A stretch of DNA of 64,000 nt, from contig BDDD01000421.1 of the NCBI GenBank assembly GCA_001972305.1, forward strand, positions 317,729-381,728, read 5' to 3'. This stretch comes from Cephalotus follicularis. Taxonomy: Eukaryota > Streptophyta > Magnoliopsida > Oxalidales > Cephalotaceae. The notes under the pieces are model-generated. The model worked only from the letters and a program-made list of their open reading frames with translations. It searched no databases and had not been told where the DNA came from. The translations under genes and the position numbers were made by a program. Below, in pieces: positions 10,086-21,906 of this stretch (the stretch's first letter is position 1; each line of letters starts with the position of its first letter).

Positions 10086-11847
10086 TTGGAATCTAGGTCC
10101 ATTAAATGCAAACTTGTGGGATATCCTAAAGAAACAAGAGGATATTACTTCTATTATCCACCTGACAACAAAGTGTTTGTTGCCAAGCATGCTGCTTTTC
10201 TTGAGAAGGACTTCTTGTTGGAAGACAGTAGTGGGAGTATGATAGAACTAGATGAACGATCTAAAGAACCACAAGTTGAGGGCCTATCCAATCTTGTTCA
10301 AATTGATGTTCCTGAAATGTCACCTACCACAGATACACAACCTCTGTGTAGAACTACCAGATTACCCAGGGAACCTGAGAGATACTATGGTAGTTTTCTC
10401 ATTGAAGGTACCCAAGAGGTAAATTTCATGAATGATGATCCGGTAAGCTACAAAGAGGCCATATACGATATGGACTCGGAGAAATGGCTCAATGCCATGA
10501 ATTCCGAAATGGAATCCATGTACTCCAATAAATTTTGGGATCTAGTGGATGCACCTAAAGGGGTTAAACCCTTAGCTTGCAAATGGATTTTCAAAAGGAA
10601 GCTTGGAGACGATGGAAATGTGAAGTCCTCTAAAGCTAGGCTCGTAGCCAAAGGTTACAATCAACGAGAAGGGATTGATTATGAGGAAACTGTCTCTCCC
10701 ATAGCCATGCTTAAATCCATTAGGATTTTACTTGTTATAGCTGCATATTTTGACTATGAGATATGGCAAATGGATGTGAAAACTGCTTTTCTCAATGGAA
10801 ACATTGATAAAGACATATATATGACTAAACTTGAGGGTTTCATATCCACTGGTGAAGACTAGAAAGTGTGCAAACTTCAGAAGTCCATTTATGGACTGAT
10901 GCAAGCTTCGAGAAGTTGGAACATCAAATTCGATGAGACATTCAAAGAGTTTGATTTCATTAAGAATCGAGATGAACCATGTGTGTATAAAAAGGTTAGT
11001 GGGAGCTCAGTGACTTTTCTAGTCTTATACGTTGACAACATACTCTTTATCGGAAATGATGTGATCATGTTGTCGAATGTAAAGGCCTGGTTATCTACAG
11101 TTTTCTCCATGAAATACTTGGGAGAAGCTTCCTATATCCTGGGAATAAAGGTCTATAGAGATAGATCAAGAAGGATGATAGGGTTGTCCCAATCTTTGTA
11201 CATTGACAGAGTGCTTAAGCAGTTTAGCATGGAAAATTCCAAGAGAGGTTACCTACCTCTATGTCATGGGATTTCACTTTCTAAGCAGATGTCTCCTAAG
11301 ACAGCTGAAGAAAAACACAAGATGATGCACATTCCATATGCTTCAGCAATTGCAAGCGTCATGTATGTTATGCTTTGCACTAGACCAGATATCGCCTATG
11401 CTGTAAGTGTTACAAGAAGATATCAGTCAGATCCAAGTGAGAGTCACTGGAAGGCTGTCAAAGATGTCCTCAAGTACCTTAACAGGACTAAGGATTTATT
11501 CTTGATGTATGGAGGAAAAGGTTTGAAAATTGAGGGTTACACTGACTCTAATTTCCAGACATATGTGGATGATTTGAAATCAACATCGGGGTTTGTGTTC
11601 ACCTTAAACGGTGGAGCAGTGAGCTGGAAGAGTTCCAAGCAGTCTACCACTATGGATTCGGTGATAGAAGCTGAATACATTGCAACTCTACCTTATAGGT
11701 GAGATCGTTGATCGTGGAGATATAAAGGTGGAACGAGTTCCAAGTGAAGACAACATTACAGACCTGCTTACTAAGGCACTATCAAAGACAGTCTTTGACA
11801 GACATCTTGATGCTATGGGTGTGAGACACTATGGCAACTGGCTTTAG
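10086..11847 (+). pseudogene. pol: Copia-1 reverse transcriptase and RNase H, broken
   Basis: Typical copia RT blocks are present: KWIFKRKLGDDGNVKSSKAR, the first catalytic region WQMDVKTAFLNGNI, and CKLQKSIYGLMQASRSWN. The second catalytic motif is YVDN (11028-11039) where YVDD is usual. RNase H follows (YTDSNFQ, WKSSKQSTT, EAEYIA). A stop at 10860 divides RT. Near 11690 the frame breaks with a short deletion after the EAEYIA motif, and the RNase H tail (DLLTKALSK...) ends at the stop 11845-11847. Confidence 0.88.
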
Positions 11848-11852
11848 CACTT

Positions 11853-11862
11853 AGTGGGAGAT
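11853..11862 (+). promoter_or_regulatory. Copia-1 polypurine tract
   Basis: The stretch agtgggagat lies directly before the 3' LTR start tgctagag. Confidence 0.75.
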
Positions 11863-13664
11863 TGCTAGAGATAAAGTCCTACAAGCCACTGTTGAGCTTG
11901 TATCTACTATATCTTGTTTAAACGATTTATAAATTCAATAAAGATGTTTATGTTTTATCAATGGATATGAGTTCGTTTCATTAATACATGCTTTATTAAT
12001 TGTAAATGAATGTCCTGGAATAAATTTAGAGAACCAAGTTCATGATAAGATCATGATGTGAGAGTTGGAATCTCGGTATACTTTATTTCGAATATTCTTA
12101 GTTATAAGTTTGACACTCGGGGCATGATCAATCCGGATAGACCAGCACGTATTGTCAAATCGGTAAGCAAAGGGTGACTGATCTCACACTCACTCGCATG
12201 GATGATGCTATGACAACTACGTGAGTGCTCATTTAATGAGTTCACTGAAGGTGACTGTTGATAGAATATCTGTATGGAGTTTTACTTACATGTCAGACAG
12301 AATTCTAGTTTTACAGCAGTACATGTGGTTCTTGGACATGAGCCGTCACTGGATTTCTTGTGCATAGGGTGTTGTGTTTTGATGATGTTTAAATATATAT
12401 TCTATAAAGTGTATACAAGCATTAGTTGGACATAGTACGCTTATGTATGGAGGCATGTGAACTGGCAACAATGAATCCATTGCTTTTAGTAAAAGAAGAT
12501 TATGCTCAGGATGATTTTCGTTAGCGATTAAAAGCCTGGCCAGGCTAGCCACAATATCAAGAGTGTGATATCATTGGTTGAATATTAGAGAGGCACTTCT
12601 AATATTATTAAGGTTAATGAAAGATAGTCACGAGGCTAAAAATTAAATTATTAGGGTCTGACATAATCCGTACCTTAGATTTAATTAGAGTATTGTCAAT
12701 GAAGGGACTATACGTGCATGTACCTGTAAATAGTGATTCGCAAATTATTCATATTACCTAGGGGTTGTTATGCATTGCGAGATGTCGATGTCGACCATTA
12801 GGATGGCCGAGATTAAATTGATAAATTAATCTTGGAAGAAAATAATTAAAAGAGTTTTAATTCGGTATGTTCAAGAGAATATTTTTTATGTGATAATAAA
12901 TATTTAAGTGGATAATTGTGAGCATCACAATATTAATCATACGACCAACGTAATAGTGAACCCATAGGTTCACACACAATACGGGGTATTATTTTCAACA
13001 CGCAATGAGAGAAAAATAATTGGGATATTATTTTCTAATTATATTTAATGAGATTAAATAAATATATATATAATTAATGAGATTAATTATATTTAATGAG
13101 ATTAAAGATATAATTAATCTCATTAATTATATTAAGGAAAGAAAGAGGTTTAAAAGGAAAGGAATTCCTTTTAAAGAGGGCTTGTTGAATTAGGAGGTTG
13201 TGTTTAAGTAGAATTTGTCTAGCAGTAAATACATAAACACATATCCCTATTCTTAATTAGAACTTTTGGAAATAGAACATACTTGCTCTATTCTCAAACC
13301 CTAGCCGCCTCTCTCTTTCTCTCTCTTATACGATCAAGGGTTGATAGCTTGTGAAGCAATTATGTTAGAGATTAAAGCTTGGTGTGGATATCTTGGAGGC
13401 TTTCTACACTTGGAAGCTAGAACCGTTCTATACGTTCAACAAGTAACTGCGCTTTTGGATAGGAAGAAGGAAGGAGCCGCTCCATTCATATGAGTAATTC
13501 TGCCTGCTCCTCCCTATTGATTTATATCTAACTATATATGTATGCTCAAAAGATCATGGAAACGAACCATATGGCTTGATAATCATGAGATGATCACACA
13601 ATATATATATTATGGTTTTATGTATCTAGATATTTTATTGCTTAATCGCCATAAGGTTCCAACA
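11863..13664 (+). repeat. Copia-1 3' LTR (about 1.8 kb)
   Basis: It starts TGCTAGAG after the purine tract and ends TTCCAACA. The last 884 bp align with the partial 5' LTR. Near 13030-13135 there is an AT-rich block with repeated taatgagattaa units that can fold back on itself. A CT-rich run lies at 13308-13329. No coding sequence is seen. Confidence 0.87.
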
Positions 13665-13961
13665 GCTGTATGGCTGAGGAGATTTTTGCAGCGGTTAGAT
13701 GTCACGGTCCATTTTAAAAGGCCTGTTCTTATGTACTGTGATAGTACGGCTGCATTGGCATATGTTAGGGATCCCAAGTACCATGGGAAGACCAAACATA
13801 TTGATATTCATTATTATTTCATTCGAGACATGGCAACACGTGGTGAGGTGATCCTGCATCATATCTCTACTGGCATGATGGTGGTTGATCCCTTGACTAA
13901 GCCTATTGCTAGAGATGTGTTTCTTTCTCATGCTAGAAGCATGGGGTTATGTAGGATTTAA
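13665..13961 (+). pseudogene. Older copia, RNase H C-terminus (orphan fragment)
   Basis: The frame reads LRRFLQRLDVTV, CDSTAALAYVRDPKYHGKTK, then a KHIDIHYYFIRDM block and DPLTKPI, ending at a stop at 13959-13961. This is the C-terminal half of a copia RNase H and is not from Copia-1, whose own RNase H ends at 11847 and differs. The fragment starts exactly at the Copia-1 LTR end, so Copia-1 landed in this gene. The N-terminal part should lie upstream of the window. Confidence 0.88.
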
Positions 13962-14459
13962 AACGTGTATTTGTTAAAATTTCTCTTAACTTATATGATG
14001 CCATATGTAAACTTTTTTAGTAATTCATAATATTATTATGTGTGGTTTATTATGGAATAATTCTTTATTATACACATCATTGAAAAGATGTCACCGAGCT
14101 TGATTTGACCTACTCACACAGGTAAATCACCTTGGCGCTAAGATAGCGAGCAAGTTGAGAAGTTTAAACTTTTGGCTCTTAGAAGTTGAGCAAAATTAGA
14201 TTATATACCGTCGCCTTAGTTAGAGTTAAGATGAGACCTATATACTTGGTTGATAATGGAGTGTCACCACAACTCCATGTATCATGTCTATAGCTGAATA
14301 TGAGATTTTAGAGAATACTTTGAGATAGTAATTGTGCTGAAAACTCAGGTTAAGCACTATAATAATGACTAGACCAAGATTCATATGGCGTTTTCTAATT
14401 TCTTTTGTACAGTGACATGCCCGATTTTTTGGGAAAATGCTGTAGCATACAATTCATAC
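13962..14459 (+). other. 3' flank of the older copia
   Basis: This is non-coding sequence after the RNase H stop, up to the insertion of Gypsy-3. It rejoins 27592 onward if Gypsy-3 is removed. It may include LTR sequence of the older copia, but no partner LTR is in the window to test this. Confidence 0.5.
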
Positions 14460-15029
14460 TGTAATACTTGGAATTTTATAAATAATTGAGGTGTGAAAAT
14501 TGGGCTCAAAACATGATACTATTATTGGACTGGAAATTGAGTTAATGAATAATTGATATTTTGGACCGAAATGTGATAGATGAATGAATGGACCCTTGGG
14601 CCAAATCTGGTCCAAGGGAAAGGAAGGAGAATTTTGGCTTGGAAATATTATTATGCTATTGGGCTTAATAGTGTTAATATTGGGCTAAATTGAATAAAGG
14701 GAGAATTGGAGAATTGGGCTGTATCTAACCAGTCCTCAGCCCAATCCAGTGAAGGAATGGTAAGATAGTTCCAGGGAATTCTAGAGTATTCCACTGGTAG
14801 CTTTAAATAGAGAAGTGGTGAGTGTAGGAGGGACTGTTGGCATTTCAGGAGAGAAAGCGACAAGGAGAAATTGTAGCAGTGAGCAAAGGAAGGAAGGCAA
14901 AGGAGGAACCAGTGGTCGAAGAGAGCTCACCATTTCCAGGTAGGATTCTACTCCCTACTCAGTGATCTGTTTTTATGAGTATGTGATTGCTCTAGCTAGA
15001 TTTAGGAAATGGCAGAGATAGAATGGTTG

Positions 15030-16740
15030 CAAAGTGTTTAGTGGTCCCTTTCATTTAAAGCATCTCCATGTGCCGAGTACAACTTCTGCATGCAAAATAA
15101 CATTCCCAGTGCATGGATGCAGAGTGAGGCTTTAAGCATACTGAATAGTGCCTTAAGTGCACTGTGCATGTGCCTAACTATACATCCGGAGTAGTGCTCC
15201 ATGCACCCATGCCTACCGCACACTGCGCACCCATATTCTCTCCTCTACCTACGGACTGAACTCTTGAATGGCATGCTCTGAGCCCTCTAATGCTATCTAC
15301 TGTGAGAAGGGGAGGCACCGTCCACTGCCCATATGCAGTTCGACCATGTAAGGCGCCATAACACACGCTTGGGAAGAGCACCCGAGCTGCCATGGTGTGT
15401 GGAGGAGCCCCATACCCAAGCTACCATGGTGCAGAGGAGCATCGTACCAGGGAAGTATCGTGCCGAGGAGGCGTTGTACCAAGCAACCATCTACAGCCTA
15501 GCGCGGAGTATGCAAAGTGTCATCACGCGTGCACACTGGGCATGCCAAGTTAGTGCGCAGGCTTAGTTTGCATGCGCTAATATGCTGAGGGTGCATGAGC
15601 AGTGTGTTCTCGTCCTGTTATGCGCACAGAGACACCATGCTCGCTAGTTGCTGAGCTCATTTCTGGGAGCATCTAAGTATGCAACGGCGCCATTCCTCTG
15701 CGTGCATCTTAAGCGTGCAAGATGGTGTGCGTTGCTAAGCTCTCCACTGCCCGAGCTGCCATGGTGTCCAGGAACAATGGCATCGAGCAGTGATGTCCGA
15801 GGTGCGAAGCTCTCCATCCCAAGCAGCGCATCGGAGCTGCTGAGCACACTACACCCATGCGTCCCAAGCATGGTGCCGATCCTCTGCTAGGCGTCCGAGG
15901 AGCCATCATGGTCTCCTCTGCCATACGCTGAGCTCCCCTCCAGTGTGTCGAGCTCCCATACCTAAGCTACCATGGTGCCGAACTCATCTGCCGAGTTGCC
16001 ATGGTGCCGACGAGCTCAAGAGCCGGGCTCCTCTGGCTATACTCAAGCATGCGTCTTGTGAGCGTCCGAGCACGATGGGTGCCCGACCTCGTCCTCTGCA
16101 TGCGTCCCGCGCATATGGAGCATGACAGCCGAGATCTCTACTAATGCGCGCTGAGCGTTCCTCTCCTACGCACGTCATCCTTTGCCAGGTATGCATCGCA
16201 CATGAGTTCTCCTCTGCCACACTTGTTACAGCGCCGAGGGTGGACCGCCATGAATCTTGAGCACGCAGGAGCAGGTGCCGAGCTTCCCCCATAGCGTGAT
16301 TGTGCATCTAGAGCATACAATGGCAGTGCCTGAGCTGTCCTCTGCCATACCTACGTCGCCCTCTGCATGGCGCCCTAACTCTCATACACCTGAAACTCCC
16401 CTATGATATGACATCGAGCGCTTAGCGCAACACCTGAGCTCTCCTCTGGCAACGACTAGGCATGTAACGCCATGCCAACCTCTGCTCTGGCAACGTTGAG
16501 CATGCAACTATTGAGTGTACCGACCTCCGCATGCACCCCGAGCATGCATGGTGGTTGCCGAGCTATCCTCTGCCTATTCAAAGAGCTCATACGCCGCGCA
16601 TGTTGAGCTTTACTACCATGGCCGAGCTCTCCAGGCATGTGTCCTCTGCATGCTGTTGTGCTCTCCATGGATGACGACTAAGCCCTCCTGTGCATGCGCT
16701 GGGCAGCGCCCACGGGCGTGCATGCACGCCTTATGTAATG
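15030..16740. repeat. GC-rich degenerate repeat array inside the Gypsy-3 LTR
   Basis: About 1.7 kb is rich in recurring blocks such as gagctgccatggtg, ccgagctctcc and cctctgccata, in irregular order. It is far richer in G+C than its surroundings. The right LTR has the same array at about 24900-26300. Small stems and NcoI-type ccatgg sites recur. Confidence 0.75.
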
Positions 16741-17083
16741 GTTAAGTGATTTTAGAAAGGATTTTGTATATAAACTGGGGATGGCTGCAGGAATGAATTA
16801 AATAATATAAGTGGGTGATAAGTGCAATGGAGTAATGTTATAATATGTGATAAGTGCAGATTTTGATAAGTTCAATGAATATAATATTAATAAATGAATA
16901 AAGAATGAGTGTAAGAGTAATGAATATAAATGAAAGGAAGATGTTAGTGTTATTAGTAGAAGACATTGATAAATGTAATGAATGTAGTATAGTATAAAAA
17001 GGCAAACCTCAAAATAAATGGAAATGTAATGTTACTATATTGATAATGTACTATTAATATAGTGTCAATGTACTGTACTGTGC

Positions 17084-17255
17084 CTGATCACCAATTGAGA
17101 TGAGCTAACTGATCACCGATTGAGATGAGCCGTCAGATCACCAATTGAGATGAGCCTACGGGATCACCAAGATAGCCCAATGGATCACCGATCGAGATGA
17201 GCCGTCGGATCACCAACTGAGATGAGCCGACTGATCACCGACCGAGATGAGCCAC
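17084..17255 (+). repeat. About seven copies of a 24-bp tandem repeat
   Basis: Units of the form gatcaccgattgagatgagc, some shortened, lie head to tail. The right LTR carries the same array at 26652-26821. Confidence 0.85.
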
Positions 17256-18027
17256 ACTGACTGTTACTGTTAATGTTATAATTATTGTATAGCGTACTGA
17301 ATGACTGTTACTGACACTGTATAATGTTTATGTTCCTCTCCTCTGCCTTTAACGCCTAGAGCGCGTACATTGCTCTTCCTCAAGTGGAGGAATCCGAGGA
17401 ACCGGTCTGCCTAAAATATAATGTTGCTTTCTGTCCCGGCTTCCCTGCCTTGACGTCTGGAGTACGTTATCGCTCCTCCTTAAGCTGGGGATTCCGAGGA
17501 AGGATTTATAATGATGGAATGGTTGTACTAATTGAATTGTACCGTTATCGACTGCCATTGACTGTTTATCGATTGGATTGTATTGATATACTGCATCTCT
17601 CATTTGCATTGCATATGCTTGCTACATCTGCATTTCAAGATGCATGGTGGTAGTTCCTACACGACCAGTGGTCGTTGACCCATTGCATTTTAATGTAATG
17701 GGTCAGGTACAGGTGGAGCTTCGCATGCAAGCTGAGGATTGAAGCCCCGAGTGAGTCTTCTCCCTCTCATTGCAGTTCGACGACCCACGAAGTATGGTGA
17801 TGACTTATTGTATGACATTCCGGCTTGTGACAGAGGTTTATTTATGACTATATTGTATAACATTGGGTTTTATCCATGAAAGTAATTGTTTTATTGGAAT
17901 GATCCACATGCATTATTATATTGTTTAAATGTTGTTAATTTTCGCTGAAAATTGGATAATGAATGATACTGTTAGTAGTGCGTCAAACCTTGAGGGTTGA
18001 CCCTTGGGGTTTAGGGCGTTACAGACT

Positions 18028-18042
18028 TGGTATCAGAGCCGC
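18028..18042 (+). promoter_or_regulatory. Gypsy-3 primer-binding site
   Basis: TGGTATCAGAGCCGC lies four bases after the LTR end. It is of the tRNA-Met type. Confidence 0.92.
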
Positions 18043-18780
18043 GGTTCTCCTATTCTGGATACTCCAGTAAGGAGTCATTGGCTTATAAAGTTACTGCATG
18101 CGGACAAACAAGTGGATATTAACCCTTTGAAGTTATACAAAAGGTGAAATTAGACGGTCGTCGAAATGGAACTGCACGAGGAGCAAGAACCGAGACGTTG
18201 AATGGACGTACTCGAACTCTGAGAGATGCAGAAGAAGTGAATGTTACCTAAGAAATCATAGAGAGGTCCATGACGTATGAAATGGATAAGTGACAGATTG
18301 ACTGATTGATAGACTGAATGGTTTAAGGGACTCTAAGCTAGAACCCTTGGAAACTAGCTAATGAATAATTAGTGAATGACTGATTGCACGATGGATTGAG
18401 TGAATGATTGAATGATGGTTGACTGATTGGACAGTTAAGTGAACGAATGACCGAAAAAGAGAGAAGCGGTTGATGAAATATATATGTTCATATGGGACAA
18501 CATATATATTTAGTGAACCACTAGATATTAACAATGTATATATATGTTGGTATGGGACGATATATATATATATATATGTAGTCAACTTCTAGATTCCCAG
18601 TAGAATGTTAAGTGGGCATAAATGGTATCGAATTGGAACTGAATGGACTAAGAATGAATGGATTGTGATTAAATGGACTGTTATTGAATGGATGAACGAA
18701 TTGAATGATTACGGATTGTACGGTTATGGAATGATTATGGAATGATGGGCTATTTACACGTAATGTGTATGTCGATTTAG
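18043..18780 (+). other. Gypsy-3 leader and gag remnant
   Basis: Around 18145-18250 short pieces look like a gypsy Gag start (RRNGTARGAR), but the frame is lost and most of gag is missing. TGAATGA-type repeats fill 18290-18750. Two adjacent hairpins at 18476-18511 and about 18537-18572 share the loop core tatgggac. A related hairpin is at 24085-24114. Confidence 0.6.
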
Positions 18781-19488
18781 ACAGGAAGGTGTGACCTTCA
18801 ATGTGCCAGAGCAGTCTCCGTTCCAGCCTTGGAATGCTAACCGAACCAAATAATGTCTACTATGAAGACCCATAGACTCTTAAGGCAAAGTTGTAATACT
18901 TTCCTGGCATATGTTATGGACAGTAGCAGATGAGTACCGAAATTTGAGGTTGTCCCGGTAATTAGTGAATACCCGGACGTGTTCCAGGAAAACTAACATC
19001 TTTACCTCCTGATAGAAATTTAGAGTTTTCTACAGACTTGATACCAGAACATCACTTATATCGAGAGCTCCTTATCAAAAGGCTCCCCCTAAATTTAAGG
19101 AATTAAATGTGAAATTGCTGGAGTTACTCGATAAATGTTTCCTCCAACTGAGTGCTCTCCATGAGAAGCACCAATCTTGTTTGTTAAAATGAAGGACGGA
19201 TCGTTGCAAATGGACATTGATTATCGGCAGCTCAATAAAGTGATTGTTAAGAATAAATATTTGCTGTTGTATATCGATGAGTCATTTGATCGACTGAGGG
19301 TATCAATGGTGTTCTCCAAGTTGGATCTGAGAGCCGGATATCATCAGCTCAGAATTCAGAAGGAAGATATTCTGAAGACGGTTTTTTTTTGGATCACGAT
19401 GTGGACACTATGAAAATTGTAGTAATGTCGTTCGGGGTGACCAATGCCCTGCTACATTTCTGAGGTTGATGAATCAAGTGTGCAGTCC
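18781..19488 (+). pseudogene. pol: Gypsy-3 pol: protease end and RT N-terminus, broken
   Basis: Read across frames, it shows the protease-RT linker (ISEYPDVFQE, then a degenerate acidic-to-proline stretch). RT follows from about 19177: [33 protein letters not shown] and, in another frame, a GVTNA block. There are many stops and shifts. Coding is cut at 19488 by a solo LTR and continues at 21907 (TSD agtcc). Confidence 0.85.
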
Positions 19489-20556
19489 TGTAACACCCCG
19501 CGCCCGCAGAGCGGACATGTGACATTACTCTCAATCCAATACACAAAACAATGGTCGGGACTAGCAATAAAAAAATGCGGAAAACTTAAAACTTTACAAT
19601 ACATAACACTTGCGGAAGATACAATACCAATCCATCCATACAGTACAATGCAAATCTTTTACAATACTAGTATTTTACAATACACTTATCAATCTTTCAA
19701 TACAGTATTACAATACAGTACATTCCAAACTTCACTACAATCTCATAACCAGCCTTGCGGTACCCAAGCAGTCATGCGATCAATCGAGTCTTCAATCCTT
19801 CTGTTCGCTGCTACCTGCTGCCCTACCTATGCCGCACACAAAGGTACAACACAGCCCCACCCCGAAGGATGGGGTTAGCCACACTGGCTAAGCAGAAACC
19901 CCATGCAGCATGTATGCATGTACAATGTGCAATATTGGTGACAATCAATACAATATCAATGTGCGGTGTACAATATCAATGCATGACATGGCAAATGTAC
20001 ATGTACAATTGGCGATCAGACTACCCATATGACACTAGTCCATAACAGAGCATACGGATAGAATCTATAACAAACAATCAATCAATCAATGGCAGACACT
20101 CAATGGTGGTGTATGAAACACCCAATCAATCAATCAATATCCTATAGAGCGTGCGACCGATGTCAATTCGGTGTCAATCAGTTAGCAGTGATCAATCCCA
20201 TGGAAGGTAGTCCTTCAAAAAGGGTGGGAGATCTACCTATGGTCCTTAGACTGATCAGGTCTGAAACACATAGATCTTCCAGCCTATGGCTGGGCCAATA
20301 CAATCTCAATGAGCTACAACTGAGGGAGCTACTGATGCTGTTAGGGAGCTACGACCCTCAGCGAGCGTCAATCGTCAATCAATCGTGCTCGTCAGAACCT
20401 GCTCGTCAGCAAGACAATACAATACAAGAAACAATCGACGAAATAGGTGGATAAAGTCGACCTAACATGCTGACGTAAACCACAAGGTCGCTCTATAGGA
20501 TCCATACAATGCAATCAATCAATCAATTGAGTCAGTACAATATTAAGTAAAGTCAA

Positions 20557-20770
20557 TAAGTGGTGGTGTCCAATGGAGAAATGGGAACGTGCGTCCATCG
20601 TACCGACTTAGACTCACAACGACACTCATGGCACAAACAATCGATCAATGTATCAATACAACGTCGAAGCAAGGCCGGTAAGTGGTGGTGCCTAATGGAG
20701 GGATGGGAACGTGCGCCCATTTTACCGACTTAGACTCACAGCAACACTCATGACTTAAGCAATCAATCGG
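20557..20770. repeat. 122-bp tandem duplication in solo LTR
   Basis: Units starting taagtggtggtg at 20557 and 20679 share the blocks gggaacgtgcg, ccgacttagactcac and cactcatg. They have diverged moderately. Confidence 0.8.
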
Positions 20771-20896
20771 TCAGTGTAATCATAAAAACTGTTTTCAAAC
20801 ACTTGAACACCTCAAGTGAGGCTCCGGTCAAGTGGCGATGTGAAAAGAAGTGAAAAACTAGCTTTAAAACAGTTAAAAACTCCTTTCAGTACATTA

Positions 20897-21215
20897 GGCG
20901 TCGATGTCTTTGGTGAAAGACATCGACTCCTTTTTAAAACGGTGGAAAGACGTCGATGTCTTTCCCTATTTATGTAGAGAACTGGCCAAAGATGTCGACG
21001 TTCTTGGAGAAAGGCGTCGACGCTTTTCAATGAAAATAGCTTGAGAATGCTCATCGATATTTGGCATCGATGTCTTTCCAGGGGAGAGACATCTCGAGGC
21101 AAAGACGTTGACGTCTTTGAAAGACGTCGATGTCTTTGCTACAGAATCAAGGATAAAGCACTCAGATGAGAAAGACATCGACGTCTTTGGGCTAAGGGTC
21201 GATGTCTTTTCCGGG
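20897..21215. repeat. TCGA-palindrome array in solo LTR
   Basis: About ten units of AAAGAC(G/A)TCGA(C/T)GTCTTT and variants occur. The unit at 21170-21188 is identical over 19 bases to one in the copia-type solo LTR at 48985-49003. Confidence 0.85.
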
Positions 21216-21906
21216 CAAAGTCAATTTTTATGCAGAAAAATGACCAATCTCGAGTTAAAATCCAATTTAAAGCCATTCTTTGAAAACCAAAGTTTAAAAT
21301 CAATTATTTGAGTTTAGTAAGACTAGTTACAACCTTCCAAATTCAATTTCAATCCTTTAATTAACAATTAGGTCAAGGATTAGCTATAAACCCTAAAAAC
21401 CTCAATTCACCCAATTCAATCACTCAATCAATCATGCAATTCAGTCAATCAATCAATAAAACAATAGGCAATTCAATAAAGAAGTCCTACCTATCACTGA
21501 AGCTTCAAAAGTTGAGCTCCCAATCAATCGATCTGCAGAAATCGCCCAAAAATCTGCTACTTTCTTGTTCAATCGGTAAGCCACCATTTGTAATCACTAT
21601 CCTTGTTGATGGATATGCAATTCCGGCTGCAAGGGATGAAGATGGAGGCTCCAGCTAGAGAGAGAGAGAGGGAGAAGGATAGAGAGAGGGAGAAGAGTGA
21701 AGAATGAAGAGATAAGAGTGAGAAATTGACTTATATAGTCAATTCGACCAACTCTCCGAAACTCAGCCCAGAATCCCGACTATACATGCATATGATCAAT
21801 ACAGTATCAATAGGTATAAGAATACCTCAATTCAATACAATACAGTACGGTCTAATACGGTACGATGTATGCATGAACAGTACAACAGGGAATTCGGGTC
21901 GTCACA

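Larger units (their letters stand above)
1..13664 (+). mobile_element. Copia-1: degenerate Ty1/copia LTR retrotransposon, 5' end outside window
   Basis: The element runs from a partial 5' LTR (to 295) through a tRNA-Met primer-binding site, a long leader, a gag-pol polyprotein (8004-11847), a purine tract and a full 3' LTR ending at 13664. The order protease, integrase, RT, RNase H is that of Ty1/copia. A gag-only copia is nested in the leader at 859-6881. The base after the 3' LTR starts 'gctgt', which should be the TSD, but the left copy lies outside the window. The right flank reads straight into the RNase H of another copia, so Copia-1 inserted into an older copia. Several in-frame stops show it is dead. 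Confidence 0.93.
14460..18023 (+). repeat. Gypsy-3 5' LTR (3564 bp)
   Basis: It matches the right LTR across its length, except for about 265 bp around 16400-16664 that the right LTR lacks. It contains a TATA-like tttaaata (14802-14809), a long GC-rich repeat stretch (15030-16740) and a 24-bp tandem array (17084-17255). The many ORFs on both strands here come from GC-rich repeats and show no domain. Confidence 0.93.
19489..21906 (-). mobile_element. Solo LTR (2418 bp) inserted in Gypsy-3 RT
   Basis: It is bounded by tgtaacacc and gtcgtcaca, with a perfect TSD, agtcc (19484-19488 and 21907-21911). The RT frame before and after joins sensibly. The end GGGGTGTTACA on the - strand is a usual gypsy LTR end, so the LTR is read on -. 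A block near 19865-19890 (ggttagccacactggctaag) resembles other Tekay-like LTRs here. It holds a TATA-like box near 21731-21739 (-), a 122-bp tandem dimer, a TCGA array and a GA-rich run at 21658-21700. Confidence 0.92.

Noticed and set aside
15178-16745. Many overlapping ORFs of 60-107 codons on both strands
   Set aside because: They fall in the GC-rich repeat array of the Gypsy-3 LTR, recur in the partner LTR at 25014-26236, overlap on opposite strands and show no domain. GC-rich repeats lack stop codons by composition.
19755-20454. Overlapping ORFs of 96-144 codons in the solo LTR
   Set aside because: They are non-coding LTR sequence made of caat and caataca microsatellite-like words, with no domain. 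The element's borders and TSD explain the stretch.
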